A stretch of 64,000 bases of DNA from Megascapheus bottae (GCA_024803745.1 JANJXV010000187.1:1857899-1921898), one strand, 5' to 3'. Positions 13,060 through 24,373 are shown, numbered from the stretch's first letter. Notes: generated by a model from the sequence alone, not told the origin. Program-made: numbers and translations.

Positions 13060-13460
13060 TGGATGCACTTTCTAATCACTCCCCCGATGCTAAGAAATCT
13101 TCATCTTGGGAAAGCCATAATTTCTCATTGGCCAAGTTTTTAAGATTAGTCCATGTCTTAAAAAACAAAACCAAAACAAACTCACTAACTCTTGCACTCA
13201 TCTGGTCCCTATTGCTGTGTCCCAATCATCCTGACGGGATTGATAATTGTGGCAATTGGCATAAAATGATTGCTACCTGCTGAGGCAATCACTTCCAGCT
13301 TCGGCAGAAGCTGATGAGCAATTCATTATGGAGGACGTAATTGATGTAAAAGCCGAGAGGAAACGTGGGATTTCTCCTAGGATCTCCAGAATTTCGTGCA
13401 TTTGACCCTCCCTGGCACCGAATCAGCTGCAGCGAGCAGGAATTTGAGATCGGACCAGGG
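13060..13460. promoter_or_regulatory. Candidate conserved non-coding element
   Basis: This repeat-free stretch contains dense homeodomain-like and bZIP/POU-like words: TTGATAATTGTGGCAATTGG, TGAGCAATTCATTATGGAGG, GACGTAATTGATG, ATTTCGTGCATTTGACC. It also retains several CpGs, unlike its surroundings. No long open frame spans it. The regulatory role is inferred from texture only; conservation was not tested. Confidence 0.3.
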
Positions 13461-13646
13461 TGGCAGGGTAAGCATACCATGCAAAGTGCATGCAAATATT
13501 TGCAGAACCTGCCTTGAACTTGAGGATGTGACCTTGAACAAGAAACCCATGTATGAGACAGCATCGTCTGGATGATGACAACGACCTTGGCATCAAAGCT
13601 CAAAGCTAGCCTCTCCAGTCAGCCATGAAAGAATAAAAAGGGGGCA

Positions 13647-13735
13647 GAGGAAGCTGCAGGTATAGCCCAGTGGTAGAGTGTGTTATTTTGCATGCATAAG
13701 TCCCTGGGTTCAAATCCCAGCATCATCCCTTCCAA
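13647..13735 (+). mobile_element. ID SINE monomer
   Basis: GCAGGTATAGCCCAGTGGTAG (A box), GCATGCATAAGTCCCTGGG and GGTTCAAATCCCAGCATCAT (B box and end) form a single ID-type tRNA-derived monomer, with an A-rich (AAAC)n tail to about 13755. Confidence 0.75.
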
Positions 13736-13799
13736 ACAAACAAACAAAAACAAAGAGGTGCAAAACATGTGTTCCAACACAGGCTAGCTATCTAGGCCA

Positions 13800-13935
13800 G
13801 ATCTCTGGAAGTGGACAGCCTGGATTTGATGCCTGCTTTCATTTTCTCCTGCCCTAACTGGGAGAGGCTGAGTAAGATAGCCAGGTCCTGCTTCTCTCTC
13901 TACAGAAATGGCATTATTAACATGGCTGCTTTTCG
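13800..13935 (-). mobile_element. MIR SINE fragment
   Basis: GGACAGCCTGGATTTGATGC and CTACAGAAATGGCATTATTAA resemble the antisense MIR landmarks (GACAGCCTGGGTTCAAATCC .. CTGTAAAATGGGGATAATAA). The middle is poorly preserved. Confidence 0.45.
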
Positions 13936-14469
13936 TAACTAGACCAATGATGATTCTAGAACCCCTCCCGCTGCCTGCAGTCCATCCACCATAGGCAGCT
14001 GTTGCCTCTGCAACAGTAATCCTCCTCAGTTTTAGACAACACCCAAATCTCCAGGACTCCACAACACCCCAGCTCTTTCCATCCCTCACCAGCCACAAAG
14101 CTGGCTCAAGATGCCCTCTGTGTTACAGTAACTTGACCTACCTACAGTGTGCCTCTGGACCCCAAATGAGGTAGGAAAAGAAAATCCCCTATTCTGCTTT
14201 TGGCTCTCTTCCCTCTCCATCAGTCTAGCTGGTTTCCCCTCCCTGCATTTCAGCCCAGAGCAGTTGACTGAGACTCATCCGCTTCCATCACCTGCCAGGC
14301 CAGCTGAGCTGCTAATATCTTCCTGCCCAGCTCACCTCACCTATCATGGCAGAAACAGGGACTTAGCTGCTTCACGGCCCCCACTCTGCACCCTTTGCAT
14401 TTCCACAGTGGCATCTTTCATCCCTCATTCTATGAGCGGCACCCCAGAACACCACCGTGGGTCTGTTTC

Positions 14470-14830
14470 GCACAGCCTTAAGGGAATACCACAGACTGGG
14501 TGATGTATGGTGAGCATGAATTTACTTCTTGCGGTTCTGGAGCTTGCAAACTCCCCCAGGGAAGAGTAAGGATCAGGGGTCTTCACCCTGCAGGATCTCA
14601 TGGCAGAAGGTGGGATGGCAGAAGGAGAGGGGGGAATGGGTAAGGAAAGATGGATGAACTCCAGACATGTCATCCTTTCCTAGGGAGCTCACCGTGGGTG
14701 GCAGGAAGATACTGAGATCCCCCATTGTCTCTTGGGAACTGAGCCCCCCCCCACACACACCCCAGACCCTTCCTTCTGCCTCTGTTGCCTAAGAGATTAA
14801 GGTTCCAAACACATTCTTTCGGGGTGATAT
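14470..14830 (-). mobile_element. LTR-like ancient repeat (MaLR-like)
   Basis: ATACCACAGACTGGGTGATG, TTTACTTCTTGCGGTTCTGG and ATCTCATGGCAGAAGGTGGG match a common mammalian LTR-type repeat (ACTGGGTAATTTATAAAG .. TTTATTTCTCACAGTTCTGG .. CATGGCAGAAGG). Family and true ends are uncertain. Confidence 0.4.
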
Positions 14831-15379
14831 ATTTCTATCAAAGCAAATACGCTTTGCACCAAACAAACGGGTGGGGGTGGGGGCTCAGTTTCCCTTTGCA
14901 GTTTCTCAAAATGTTATCTTTCTTACAAAGAACACATCACAAATGCAAGTCAAGTCTTTGAAGGGTCCCAACAGTGGGACATAAGTGGCAGAAAAGAACC
15001 CAAGACTTCTCCAAATAGCTAGCCAACAGAGAGTAGAATAAGGACTCGTTCTCATCAGTCAGGCACAGTTAGGTTAACCACAGCAGGTTAGGTCAGGGGA
15101 GGTTGACCTTCCTGTACACAGGGTGCTCGTATCCAGTCGTCACTACATACGAAATTTCTAGCATCTTCTAGACCTTTCTCTGAGAAAGCACACAGCATGC
15201 TAATTTCCTTCTCCCTCAAATTATCTACTTCAGTGGCCATGTTGGTGTTTAAAAAGAAAACCTGCGCAGATCCCGACTTTTTCCAAATGATTTTGACATC
15301 CCTACAAACCAGTCCTTCATCTTCGGAAGGATGATGGAGTTCTACACTCTCTAAACCCCCTGCACCACACCCATCTCTC

Positions 15380-15632
15380 TCTCTGTGGGTCTATCGAACA
15401 CCCTGGGTCACACTTAGGTAGAACTTAGGGCTTTGAGTTCTCCTTTAGTTTCATTGCTCAAGGCTGACACTCTACCACCTGACCCACTCTTTCACTTCTG
15501 GCTTTGGGCTCATTCCTTGGAGAGAGTGTCACAGACTTTTCTAGCGAGGGTGGCTTTGAACTGTGGCCCTCAGATCTCAGCCTCCTGAGTAGCTGGGATT
15601 ACAGGCATGAGTCACTGGCTTCTGGCTTCTCT
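15380..15632 (-). mobile_element. B1-dID SINE
   Basis: Reading from the right, the B1 part begins at about 15630 (GCCAGTGACTCATGCCTGTA-like) and passes through CTACTCAGGAGGCTGAGATC. The ID-derived part follows with TTGAGCAATGAAAC and ends near 15400. Similarity is good in the B1 half and lower in the tail. Confidence 0.75.
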
Positions 15633-15654
15633 TCACCTTCCTGAGGGGATGAAG

Positions 15655-15669
15655 TCTGCCCCCTTCAGG
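15655..15669 (-). promoter_or_regulatory. CTCF-like motif
   Basis: On the minus strand the word is CCTGAAGGGGGCAGA. It fits the core CCDSYAGRKGGCRS at all but one position (A instead of Y at position 5). It lies just outside the B1-dID at 15380-15632. Motif match alone does not show occupancy. Confidence 0.35.
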
Positions 15670-17004
15670 GGCTCTCTACAATGACCTCACAGTGAAATCA
15701 CCTACGGAAGTTGAAAAACTACCAAGTATCTTGCCGATCTCTGGGAGAGCCCTCAGGGTTGTGGTGGTAGCATTTGGTGGTGGTTTGGTATTCGTGTGAG
15801 TGTTTCATAATAGCACAGGCCTGGCACCGAGTTTGGTGTATACAATCCTTTGCCATTTAGCTCTTCAGCATTCTGTATGTTAACATTTTACCTTTAGCAG
15901 ACTTTCTCCTATAACCATTAAGAGGAGTCACTAAAATATCACTTGTCCCCAAAACCCAAACAAATCTTCCTTAGTGGAAGCTTCTATCTATCAGATAGGT
16001 GCATAAAAGATTTTACAAATAAATACGAAGCTCGAGCAATAACTCCCTCTTATGGAATCAGTGACTCACCCATTTTTACCCCTCCACGGCTAGTGCTTAT
16101 CTGCTCCCAAACCTGGCCTGCTTTGCTTTATGGTGATTGTTTTTCTTCAGCATGTTTTAATCGGGCAAAGGGCTCTCCCCAGGTTGACTCTTAAGGGCAC
16201 ACATGGCAATGTAGCCAGATTAACCTCATCTCTTGCTCTCGCTCCTTCCCATTCCCCTCTCCTCCACCCCTCGAGTAAACAGCTCTTCCGGTAAGTTTCC
16301 TTATGCTCTCTGCACACATAGGCATCATGATATTATTTGTCCTCCATCACTCTTTCCTTCTCCCCCCTCCCCAGCCAGCCAGGCCCCTTCCCCGGGATTT
16401 GGTCATCTGTAGACACCTTAGCAAAACTGCATTATTCCTGACATCCACCCCATTTGCTTCCGGAACCAGTCAGGGGAAGCCTCATTCCTGCTCCTTTCAC
16501 CTTGCTTGACTTGTCCACCTTCACGGTGATTTCTATGTATCTGAATATCAGGCGAGTGAGGGTTTCGGTGTAATGAGACTAGACGGATTCTGATTCTTCC
16601 TCTTTATTATCTTGAAAGCCATATTAACCTAGTCTAGGCCGATCTTATAATAAAAGCTGCAGGGAGAGTAGACTGATGGAGATAAAGCAATTCCTTGCTT
16701 GGAAGTATCATCTCTCGTGCTGATCCCCCATCACTTAAAATCAATTCTCAGCATGTAGGGTACAGCTCTTGTTCTCCATGTTAATAATACCCACGGTCCA
16801 GGGCCTGATGATATCCTAGAGGCAGAGGAATGTGACACCACTGACTTCGTATGAGAGGTAAAGAGAAAGGCAAGGTTCATTCTGGACCTAAACAGGTGAA
16901 CAGCAGGGTTGCTATTGAGGATGAAGAGAATAGACTTTCCATTCAGAGGACAGAAGGCCTGAAGAGACAGTAGAGCATTGATACGTTTTATAATTAGCAG
17001 ATGG
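15670..17004. other. Unassigned unique sequence
   Basis: No mobile element or gene was recognised. A pyrimidine-rich patch lies at 16340-16400. Short open frames carry no domain. Confidence 0.45.
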
Positions 17005-17185
17005 ACCAGCATTGTCCGTGTGTCTTGCGCTGTTCTAAGATCTCACCATTGCTCCATTGAATTCTCACACTGAGAGCAAAGAGCCATTGTGCTCAGAGCT
17101 GTGATCACACAGACGGGGAAACAGGGATTATGGAGAACTGTCCTAGAGTTACACATCTCAATTAAGACAGGATTTCATTCTAAAT
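17005..17185 (+). mobile_element. MIR SINE
   Basis: GCGCTGTTCTAAGATCTCACC, ATTGAATTCTCACACTGAG, GACGGGGAAACAGGGATTATG and CTAGAGTTACACATCTCAATT follow the MIR order. The copy is diverged but near full length. Confidence 0.5.
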
Positions 17186-17276
17186 AATAAGACCAGGCAC
17201 TGGTGACTCACTTATATAATCTTAGCTACTCAGGAAAATGAGGTATGATTATCAGTTCCAAGCCCATAGGACTCTT

Positions 17277-17508
17277 TTTTTTGTGGGTCATGGGGCTTGA
17301 ACTTGGCCTGGGTGCTATCCCTGAGCTCTTCAGCTCAAGGCTACCACCCTACCCTTGAGCTCAGCCCCATTTCCCATTTTCAAGAGATTAATTGGAGGGA
17401 AGAGCCTCAGATCCTTTTGTGCCTGGGCTGGCTTTGAACCTTGATCCTCAGATCTCAGCCTCCTGAGTAGCTAGGAATTACAGGCGTGAGCCACGGGCAC
17501 CTGTCTCC
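17277..17508 (-). mobile_element. B1-dID SINE nested in the 17190 element
   Basis: This is an antisense B1-dID with a poly-T start (17275-17282), ID part (GGGGCTTGAACTTGGCCTGG) and B1 part (GAGTAGCTAGGAATTACAGG). It belongs to the subfamily marked by a GTGGGGCTTGGCTCAAGG-type ID region, here read antisense as CTTGAGCTCAGCCCCATTTC. A short approximate duplication GGACTCT/AGACTCT flanks it. Confidence 0.75.
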
Positions 17509-17596
17509 CGGAGACTCTCATCTCCAATTTCACACCAAAAAGCCAGAAGTGACTCAAGTAATAGGGCACTAGTATTGAGCAAAAAGTTCAGAGATA

Positions 17597-17758
17597 GACA
17601 GGTGTGGCGTAATCCTAGCTACTTATGAGGTTGAGCGTGAGGATTGCAGTTCAAAGCTGGTCTGTGGCTCAAGGGGTAGTGCAGTAGCCTTGAGCTGAAG
17701 AGCTCAGGGACAATACCCAGGCCCAGAGTTCAAGCCTCAGGTCCTATTAAAAAAAAAA
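17597..17758 (+). mobile_element. B1-dID SINE nested in the 17190 element
   Basis: A sense B1-dID starts with GACAGGTGTGGCGTAATCCT. It lacks the middle of the B1 part (a jump from GTTCAAAGCTGG to CTGTGGCTCAAGG) and ends in a run of A before the outer element resumes. The internal deletion makes it shorter than usual. Confidence 0.7.
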
Positions 17759-17807
17759 GGTCTGAGACAGTACCCAGGCCCTGAGTTCAAGCCCCAGGAC
17801 CAGCAAT

Positions 17808-17865
17808 GCATGTGCACATACACACATGTGCACATACACACACAGACACACATGCACACACATGA
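17808..17865. repeat. CA-rich tract
   Basis: Impure CACATACA/CACACA units directly follow the 3' end of the outer B1-dID, and probably grew from its A-rich tail. Confidence 0.85.
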
Positions 17866-18139
17866 TGGCATCTCCTTTTATGCCTACTCCCAATCCTTTT
17901 GTCATAGCACACAGGACAAAGAACCACCAATTTAAAGTATGAAGCAGCTGTCTGGACCTCTTATCAAGAAGACACAGCCTTAGGCCCACAGGCTGGCAGG
18001 GAAGGCACGCACAGATGAGGCTCTGAAATGACATTATCTCTCCCACCCCCACTTTGCAGGAGAAGCGATTGTCAGAACCATGGACAGGACGCTTCTGGAC
18101 TAATTCCTGTTTTCTGATCATTAGGAGAACAATAATAAA

Positions 18140-18310
18140 AACTCAGACAGGTCTTGTTAAGAGTCAAGCGCACTCTCGCTCCAATTCCCTACATTCTTCT
18201 AATCCACCATCTCGCACTGGAGGTACTATCAGAGCATCCTGGAAACTATAAAGTCCTGAGACAACGGGGTAACAGGTTCAAGAGGCTGTTCCTGATATAC
18301 AGACAAACTT
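18140..18310 (+). mobile_element. MIR SINE fragment
   Basis: CAAGCGCACTCTCGCTCCAAT, CTTCTAATCCACCATCTCGC, GGAGGTACTATCAGAGCATC and AGTCCTGAGACAACGGGGTAA are consistent with the MIR core order. Divergence is high. Confidence 0.4.
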
Positions 18311-18637
18311 CAAGAGCAGAGAAATCTCCCCTGGGAAAGCCACTCTGCTGTCATTGTTCCCTTGTTTTCTAGGTAGTTACAGCAACTGCTCTGCCCAGAT
18401 AAAAAATGATGAGAGCCCATTGAATTTGTATAACACTGAACTTATAAAGCTCCCTCACAAGTATTGAAAAAAGTATCACCAAAGTGTGATAACAGAGGCC
18501 ACAGGAGACATGTAAGATGTGTCTGGGTAGTGTGAGAGTAAAAAAAAAATCATCCTCTTAATGCATTTTAGGGAAAATATAATTAGCAAGTGAAAATCAT
18601 GATTTCACAGGTTTTATTTCTCCTGATCAACTCCTTT

Positions 18638-18828
18638 TTTTTTTGCCAGCCCTGGGCTTGAGCTCAGGGCCTGAGCACTGTCCTTGGACTTTCTCAAGGC
18701 TAGAGCTCTACCACTTGAGCCTCAGCACCACTTCCAGTTTTTTTCTATGTATGTGGTACCGAGGAATCGAACCCTGGTCTTCGCAAATGCCAGGCAAGCA
18801 CTTTAACCAGTAGGCCAAACTCCCGGTC
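18638..18828 (-). mobile_element. IDL-Geo-type SINE with 16-bp TSD
   Basis: This antisense dimeric element runs from a T run and GCCAGCCCTGGGCTTGAGCT to the head GTTTGGCCTACTGGTTAAAG. Direct repeats CCTGATCAACTCCTTT (18622-18637) and CCTGATCAAATCCTTT (18829-18844) differ at one base. It shares with the 27878 copy a head variant in which the usual TAGAGTGCT is TTAAAGTGCT. Confidence 0.85.
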
Positions 18829-19289
18829 CCTGATCAAATCCTTTCTGTGTGTTGATTTAAAGGGAAGTGTGTAGGATTGGATAAGGAATGTTGATGCATT
18901 TTTTTTTTAAGGACGATCGAAGTCTGAAGAGTGCTGGGTGATTTTTACAGAGTTACAATCTGGAGTAAGCAAACTGTCATTGGTTCTTAGCTCTGTTGTG
19001 TGGGTTAGGAAATCTCAGAAGGGGGTGTTTAAGCAACTCACCCCCTTATTAGTGATTTCTATACATTATTTGCACAAAAGACTTACGTTGTTTTGAACCT
19101 ACATAGAAGGTAAACTGAGTACACACTATGTGTAGTTGTCTCAACTATTAAGTCTGTTATGTAGACTCATCACCTCTAATTGGCCTTCGTTCTTCCTTCC
19201 CAAGATAGGATAGCAACCTTGGTGAGTCCAATTTTAAAGTGGTGGCCTTTCAGTTCCTTCCATTTTCCCACAAATAACATGATGGCTTT

Positions 19290-19500
19290 GAAAGGTCCAC
19301 AGTAAACAGGTGTGTGCAGCTGTACGCTACCTTTCATTCATTCTGGTAGCTGCCCAGGAGTGTTAGTCCAGGGCCAAGGGATAGTTGTATCTTTAGTTTT
19401 ATGGGTTTTTTTTTAACTTCCTAGATAGTGGCTACACTGGTCTGCATTCTAACCAACAGTGAAATGCAACATTTGTCAGGCTAATGGATCTCCTGTCTAA
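19290..19500 (-). mobile_element. Old L1 ORF2 3' region, antisense
   Basis: GTAGCTGCCCAGGAGTGTTAG, TTTAGTTTTATGGG, CTAGATAGTGGCTACACTGG and CATTCTAACCAACAGTGAAA follow the same antisense L1 block that appears in better condition at about 61205-61326. Too diverged to read as protein. Confidence 0.5.
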
Positions 19501-19829
19501 AAACAGAGACTGGGGGTGTCAGGGGAAAGGGGAGGAAGACATAAGGAGAAAGAGAGGAAAAGGAGAGAGTAGTCTTGCCATGTGACTGGCTGGTCCTGTT
19601 AATGTAATGAGGAGGTCCTGGCAAGTTGATGTTTTTCTCATATCAGAGCAATGGGGGACGGAGGGAGTAGTTAAAAGTGGTAAGAACAAAACAGACACAC
19701 AGAGAAGATCTCATTTAATAGCTAGAAGAAAAAAAAGTCCTCGTGGAATTTAAGTGTGGCTGTTCCCGTGTGCTTCTGGAACCTAAGTAATGTATAACAA
19801 ATCTTCTCCTTTTGTCTCTGCTAATCTGC

Positions 19830-20140
19830 GTAACTCACAGCCCAAAGATCTTAAGCCATCATAATTTGGTATAGACTATGAGGAGGGGAAGGAATGCAAA
19901 GAAACAGGAATCCTCTGGCAGGCACCACGTAGCGATTTATAATCCAGGAAACGCGACAGAAGTTATCTGAGGCTGACAGTCAGACACAGGTCAACTTGAA
20001 ACCCACACTCAGAAAGCTGTTCCCTGCCAACCATCATCATCTTTGCTTTTGATCAGTGCAAATGAAACACGAATATGTCATCTGGGAATTTGTCAGGTGT
20101 CTCTCCACCGATCAGAATCACCAATCCTGTCTTAGAACTA
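19830..20140. promoter_or_regulatory. Candidate conserved non-coding element
   Basis: Repeat-free sequence with retained CpGs (CCACGTAGCGATTTATAATC, GAAACGCGACAGAAG) and POU/nuclear-receptor-like words (AGTGCAAATGAAACACG, CACAGGTCAACTTG). Function is inference from sequence texture. Confidence 0.25.
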
Positions 20141-20629
20141 GAAGAGATCTTAGAAGACTCAGGGAGAGATTGTCAAGGTCATGCCCTTCAAGACCCAGGC
20201 AGGGTCCCAGCTGTCACGTAGTCATCCTCTCCTGACTTCTCCCCTTACTTGTGGCTTAGGGAGGGAGAAAAAGAGTTCTTCTCGCCCATCCAAGCCAGCG
20301 TGGAGCCATTTCCATACTCCTGGCTATCCATGAGGACTAAGGTACATTCCAATTACCATATTTAATCCTCACATCTCTCCATAAAGGTGGGTGGGAAGGA
20401 AAGGTCAGAACTCTGAATACAAAAAAAAGGAAAAAGTTCACTGGGGCATGTGCTTTGAAAGTGTCTCTAAAAGAAAAACGCTTACCAAAAAAAAAAAAAA
20501 CTAGGTCATTGAATTGAAATGCAACAGGATCCTCATTAAAAGTTGGATGTTTCCTCATATGAATCCCCAAAATAGAGGGATGTGAGAAGGACATTCTATT
20601 TTGGGGGGAGATTATAGGAAAAAGTTGGG

Positions 20630-21090
20630 GCTTTGGAGCTGGACCCATTTGAGTTCAAAGTTTATTTTAGTGTTGTTGCTTGGTTAGTTTAGTGGTCTCC
20701 AGCCAACCATAACCCTTTTCTGAACCTCAACTTACCTTCGCAACACTTTTAAATGGAGTTAAAATGCCTAGTTCATTGGGTTGATTTAAAAAAAAAAACG
20801 AAGCCGGTTGCAGTGGCTCACGCCTGTCATCCTAGCTACTCAGGAGGCTGAGATCTGAGGATCAAGGTTCAAAGCCATCCCAGGCACAAAAGGACCCGAG
20901 ACTCTTATCTCCAATTAACCTCTAGAAAATGGGAAGTGGGGCTTGGCTCAAGGGTAGGGCAGTAGCCTTGAGCTGAAGGGTTCAAGGACAGCACCCAGGC
21001 TGAGTACAAACCCCACAACCCCCACACACCTACACACACATACACAAATACGATTCTTATGATAGGTCTGCAAAGTGTCTAGCCCACAGC
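20630..21090 (-). mobile_element. MIR SINE split by a B1-dID
   Basis: Antisense MIR landmarks occur on both sides of the B1-dID at 20802-21030. On the left are TCTGAACCTCAACTTACC, AAATGGAGTTAAAATGCC and TTGGGTTGATTTAAA; on the right is GCAAAGTGTCTAGCCCACAG. The two halves read as one MIR when the SINE is removed. Confidence 0.6.
20802..21030 (+). mobile_element. B1-dID SINE (GTGGGGCTTGG subfamily)
   Basis: The B1 head is AGCCGGTTGCAGTGGCTCAC, followed by CTAGCTACTCAGGAGGCTGA. The ID part reads GGAAGTGGGGCTTGGCTCAAGG and ends at about 21010, with a CACACACCTACAC tail. It interrupts a MIR, and little decay suggests a comparatively young copy. Confidence 0.85.
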
Positions 21091-22004
21091 ATATGCTCAA
21101 GGAAATGGTGGGATCTTCTTTCCATACACCATGAACCTCTGGCATGATCCCAAAATGACATATATCTTATTCCCAGACATGGGTGGGTCTGTGTTCCACT
21201 TTTTGATTGGATAGTGCTATGAAATTACATCACCTTTCAGTCCTCAGTTTTCTTCTCTGTTAGAAAACACTACTACTACTAATAATAATAGCACAACCTC
21301 CAGGAAGCAGACGTTGATGTTTTCCTGCCCCACATCCACTTTTTCTTCCTTTCTTCATGGCATCATGTAGCTCTTGGGACACCTTTCCTAAGTGGACTGA
21401 CCCCACCCTCAGCTCCAAAAGTGACCTGCTTCAGGTAGAAGGAATTCCATTCAGCTCATGGGCTCAAGGCTCACCATGGGGCATTATTTTGACCAATGAA
21501 CACGAACAAGGGATTTCTGGGAAAAGTTTCACCCTCTCAACAGTCTCTTATTTCGGGATGTCATCTGGTCTGTATCCCCTAATGTTCAGGACTGCCACAT
21601 ACACTTGGTGGCTAGCCCATGGGTAAAGCCAACATGGGGCAAAACAAAAGAGAGACACTGAAACAAAATTGCAAACTCTGGGTCCTCTGATCCCCTGCAT
21701 CAGCCTACACAGAAGAAGGAATCTTGTCTGAGTTTCCTGTTCCAGATAGCAATAAATGACATCATCATTTGAAATATCTGAACTTGCCATTTCTGTCAAA
21801 AGCATCTGATCTCAGAGCATTCTCGATTATGAAGTGACACATACATCGTTCGTTTCCAGTCAACTGTTGTGCCCGGCAACTTCACTAACAAATGATTAGC
21901 TCTTGTCACAAATGTCTTCTTTTCTAGCCTCTTTTCTAGCCAGATCACTGCTTGCAGTATTTGTTTTTCTTCAAATGGCAGCAATGATTTATAAAAATAG
22001 TAAC
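21091..22004. other. Unassigned unique sequence
   Basis: Contains a short (CTA)n/(ATA)n run at about 21268-21292 and no other recognisable element. Open frames of up to 89 codons on both strands have no domain. Confidence 0.45.
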
Positions 22005-22190
22005 ATCCCATACTACTTATGGGCCAGACTCAATTTTATGTATACAGCATATTGAATCTTCACAATAACCACGTAACATGGATATTATCATCACCTCCAT
22101 GGCTAGAATGAGGCTCAGAGAGATCAAATGCTTTTTCCCTGAGGTCACACAAATGGTAAGTGACAGGGACTAAAGTTCACAGCAGAAAGG
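22005..22190 (+). mobile_element. MIR SINE
   Basis: Well-ordered MIR landmarks are present: TACTTATGGGCCAGACTCAA, TTGAATCTTCACAATAACCAC, ATGGATATTATCATCACCTCC, AATGAGGCTCAGAGAGATCA and GGTCACACAAATGGTAAGTG. It is one of the best preserved MIRs in the window. Confidence 0.75.
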
Positions 22191-22559
22191 AGAGGAAGAT
22201 CACCAAGAAATTTAATCTACTCCACATCCCCCCCAACCATGTAGAAATTAAATCTAGCCCTTCTTCATCTCCCCTAGCAGCTAAGCAAAGTAGAAGGAAG
22301 AGAGGAGGAACTGCCATAAAAGTGAAGAGGGAAATGATGTGGCAGCCAGAGATGTGAGCGGGACATATCCTCTTACATGGGGACTCAATTGGCTACCTGC
22401 AAACTAGAGATGCGAAGCCACAGCTACGAGGCAAGATTATTGTCTGGTCTAAGGAAAACAATTCACATTCGATGTGTGGCCTGGAGCCTCAGAAAACTAT
22501 GGGAGATGAATCATGATAGTACACGAGCCTTATTTTACCTTCCTCCCTGCTTACTGGTC

Positions 22560-22800
22560 ACCTGCTTTGTCTCATTTAGTGATGACATGCAAACGAAGCA
22601 AGACCTGACAGATTGCCTGAATGCCAACCAAATTGGCACTTATCACTTCAATTTAAATCCCCTTTCCTAGCTCTCCCCACTGAGGAGTCTGATGATAATT
22701 CTCTTCTAGGTCTTCATTTCATAAGCAGGGCCAATTTGACTCATTATCTCCCTGTCAGCACAAAGATAATGAAAACCAGATGTCATCACTGACTTATCCC
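22560..22800. promoter_or_regulatory. Candidate conserved non-coding element
   Basis: AT-rich, repeat-free sequence dense in short factor-like words: CCAATTTGACTCATTATC (AP-1-like TGACTCA), CACAAAGATAATG (GATA-like), ACTTCAATTTAAATCCCC. Conservation was not tested. Confidence 0.25.
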
Positions 22801-24370
22801 TGGCTCAGAACACAATCTGGGATGGAGAGAGAAAGTGAAGGGTGAATTCCCTGGTGGGCAAGCTGTTAACCTTGAAGACAAAATTCAAGGATTCTGAGAC
22901 ACGCCCAGCCCTCACTAAAGGCTGTCCATCTCTGGCAGCTCCTGGGAAATTCGGGTAAGGACCACGGAAGCCAGGACACAAACAGTACAGCCAAAAGAGC
23001 TTTGGATAAACAATATGATACGAGACACTATCAAATAACATATACAACACACACACAAGGGTAAAAAAAATCAAGTGCATCATGGAAGGGGTTGGGGGGG
23101 ATTGTTTTTCTCCTATTAGCTTTGTTGATAAAATAAATAACTTTTGTTTTAAAGTGTGTTTGCTGTGCAAGTATCCTAAAGTTTCTTTCCCTCTTTTGAG
23201 TTCAGGATTCTTCAAAGATGGCACATGATCTTGTCCGCTATGCAGAGTAAGGGAACAGTGCTAAAAAGTCATTAATATCTTTGAGGGAGTAGATTTAGCA
23301 GGCGCTTGAAATGGCCTTTCAAGAGCTTGCCTTTCTTCTGTTCCCTCTCTCCTCTGTCTCTGGCTCTGTTTGTCTAGCTCTCTCATCATCATCCTGTGGC
23401 AATACCTCAGGTGAGAAGACAACACTGCTGTTCTGACACTGAATGTCTTCATCCAGCCGAACATGCACCCAGGTCCCTGCCCTCCCCTCTTCCTCCCCCT
23501 GGCCAGAACACTTGATAGACCTCACAAGAGAAAAAAAAATGGTGTTATTATTCAGCCGCTTGAAGTAGCCAGTCTCTTCCAAACCATTTCATCCGTCACA
23601 TCTTCTCGACTGTCAGAAAAAGACATATTGCAAACAATAGCAATTTTGTCCTTTGTGAGGGGGGAAAAATAAAAGAATTGTAAAGGTCTGTCCATATCCA
23701 TGGGAACCTTTGTTGTCAAGGGCACTGCATGTTTTGGGGCCTCCTATCTCAGTGTTCCTGATGGGCTGCAGGGGAAAAGGTGGGCTCCAACATCACAGCT
23801 AGGTTCAGCGCAGAAGCAAGAGACAAGATGAAAAGGCCATCACAAATGAGGGAGTCTGGCCCATTTCTCTGAGCTGTGGAGTGCCAACTACAGAAACATG
23901 GCAGACAGAAGTCATTCCTGAAGAAAATCACTATGGAAACTCTTGCACTCGTTCAATTGGGAGGGATCCATTCTCTCAACCAGATGGCATCTTTGGTTGT
24001 TTAAAGGGTGGCAAGCAGGATTCCACACAAAACTTTAATAACAATGCCTTTGGCCAGCAGCAATGAAAAGGGATTTTTTTTTTTAATTAAAGGGCTACTG
24101 GGTTAAGAAACTCACTTCCAGTGGGTTTGTTGCAATGGGGGAACTATGGCAGAACCTGGAAGTTGGTCTACCTGACGTCCTCATGGGCTTCTGAGATAAC
24201 ACTTGTTTAGAAGAAGGGAAGGCCTGGCAGCCAAAGCTTCAGCTCTGTTGATGTCAGGTTTTCATGTGGCAACAGATTTCCCCATGGCAGTTCAAGGCCA
24301 TTCAAGTCTTATTTTCAATCCAGTCCTTTGATTTTATTTTTCTCATCGATGCCCAGTGTATATGTCTGTA
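22801..24370. other. Unassigned unique sequence
   Basis: No repeat or gene was recognised. A 139-codon open frame on the minus strand (22805-23224) shows no recognisable domain and is treated as chance. Confidence 0.45.
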
Positions 24371-24373
24371 GCA

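Larger units (their letters stand above)
17190..17804 (+). mobile_element. B1-dID SINE split by two later insertions (outer element)
   Basis: The outer element is found in three pieces: 17190-17275 (B1 5' part), 17511-17596 (B1 end plus start of ID part, GAGACTCTCATCTCCAATTT) and 17763-17804 (terminal CCCAGGCCCTGAGTTCAAGC). Joined in order they match one continuous B1-dID. It is therefore the oldest of three elements. Confidence 0.75.
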
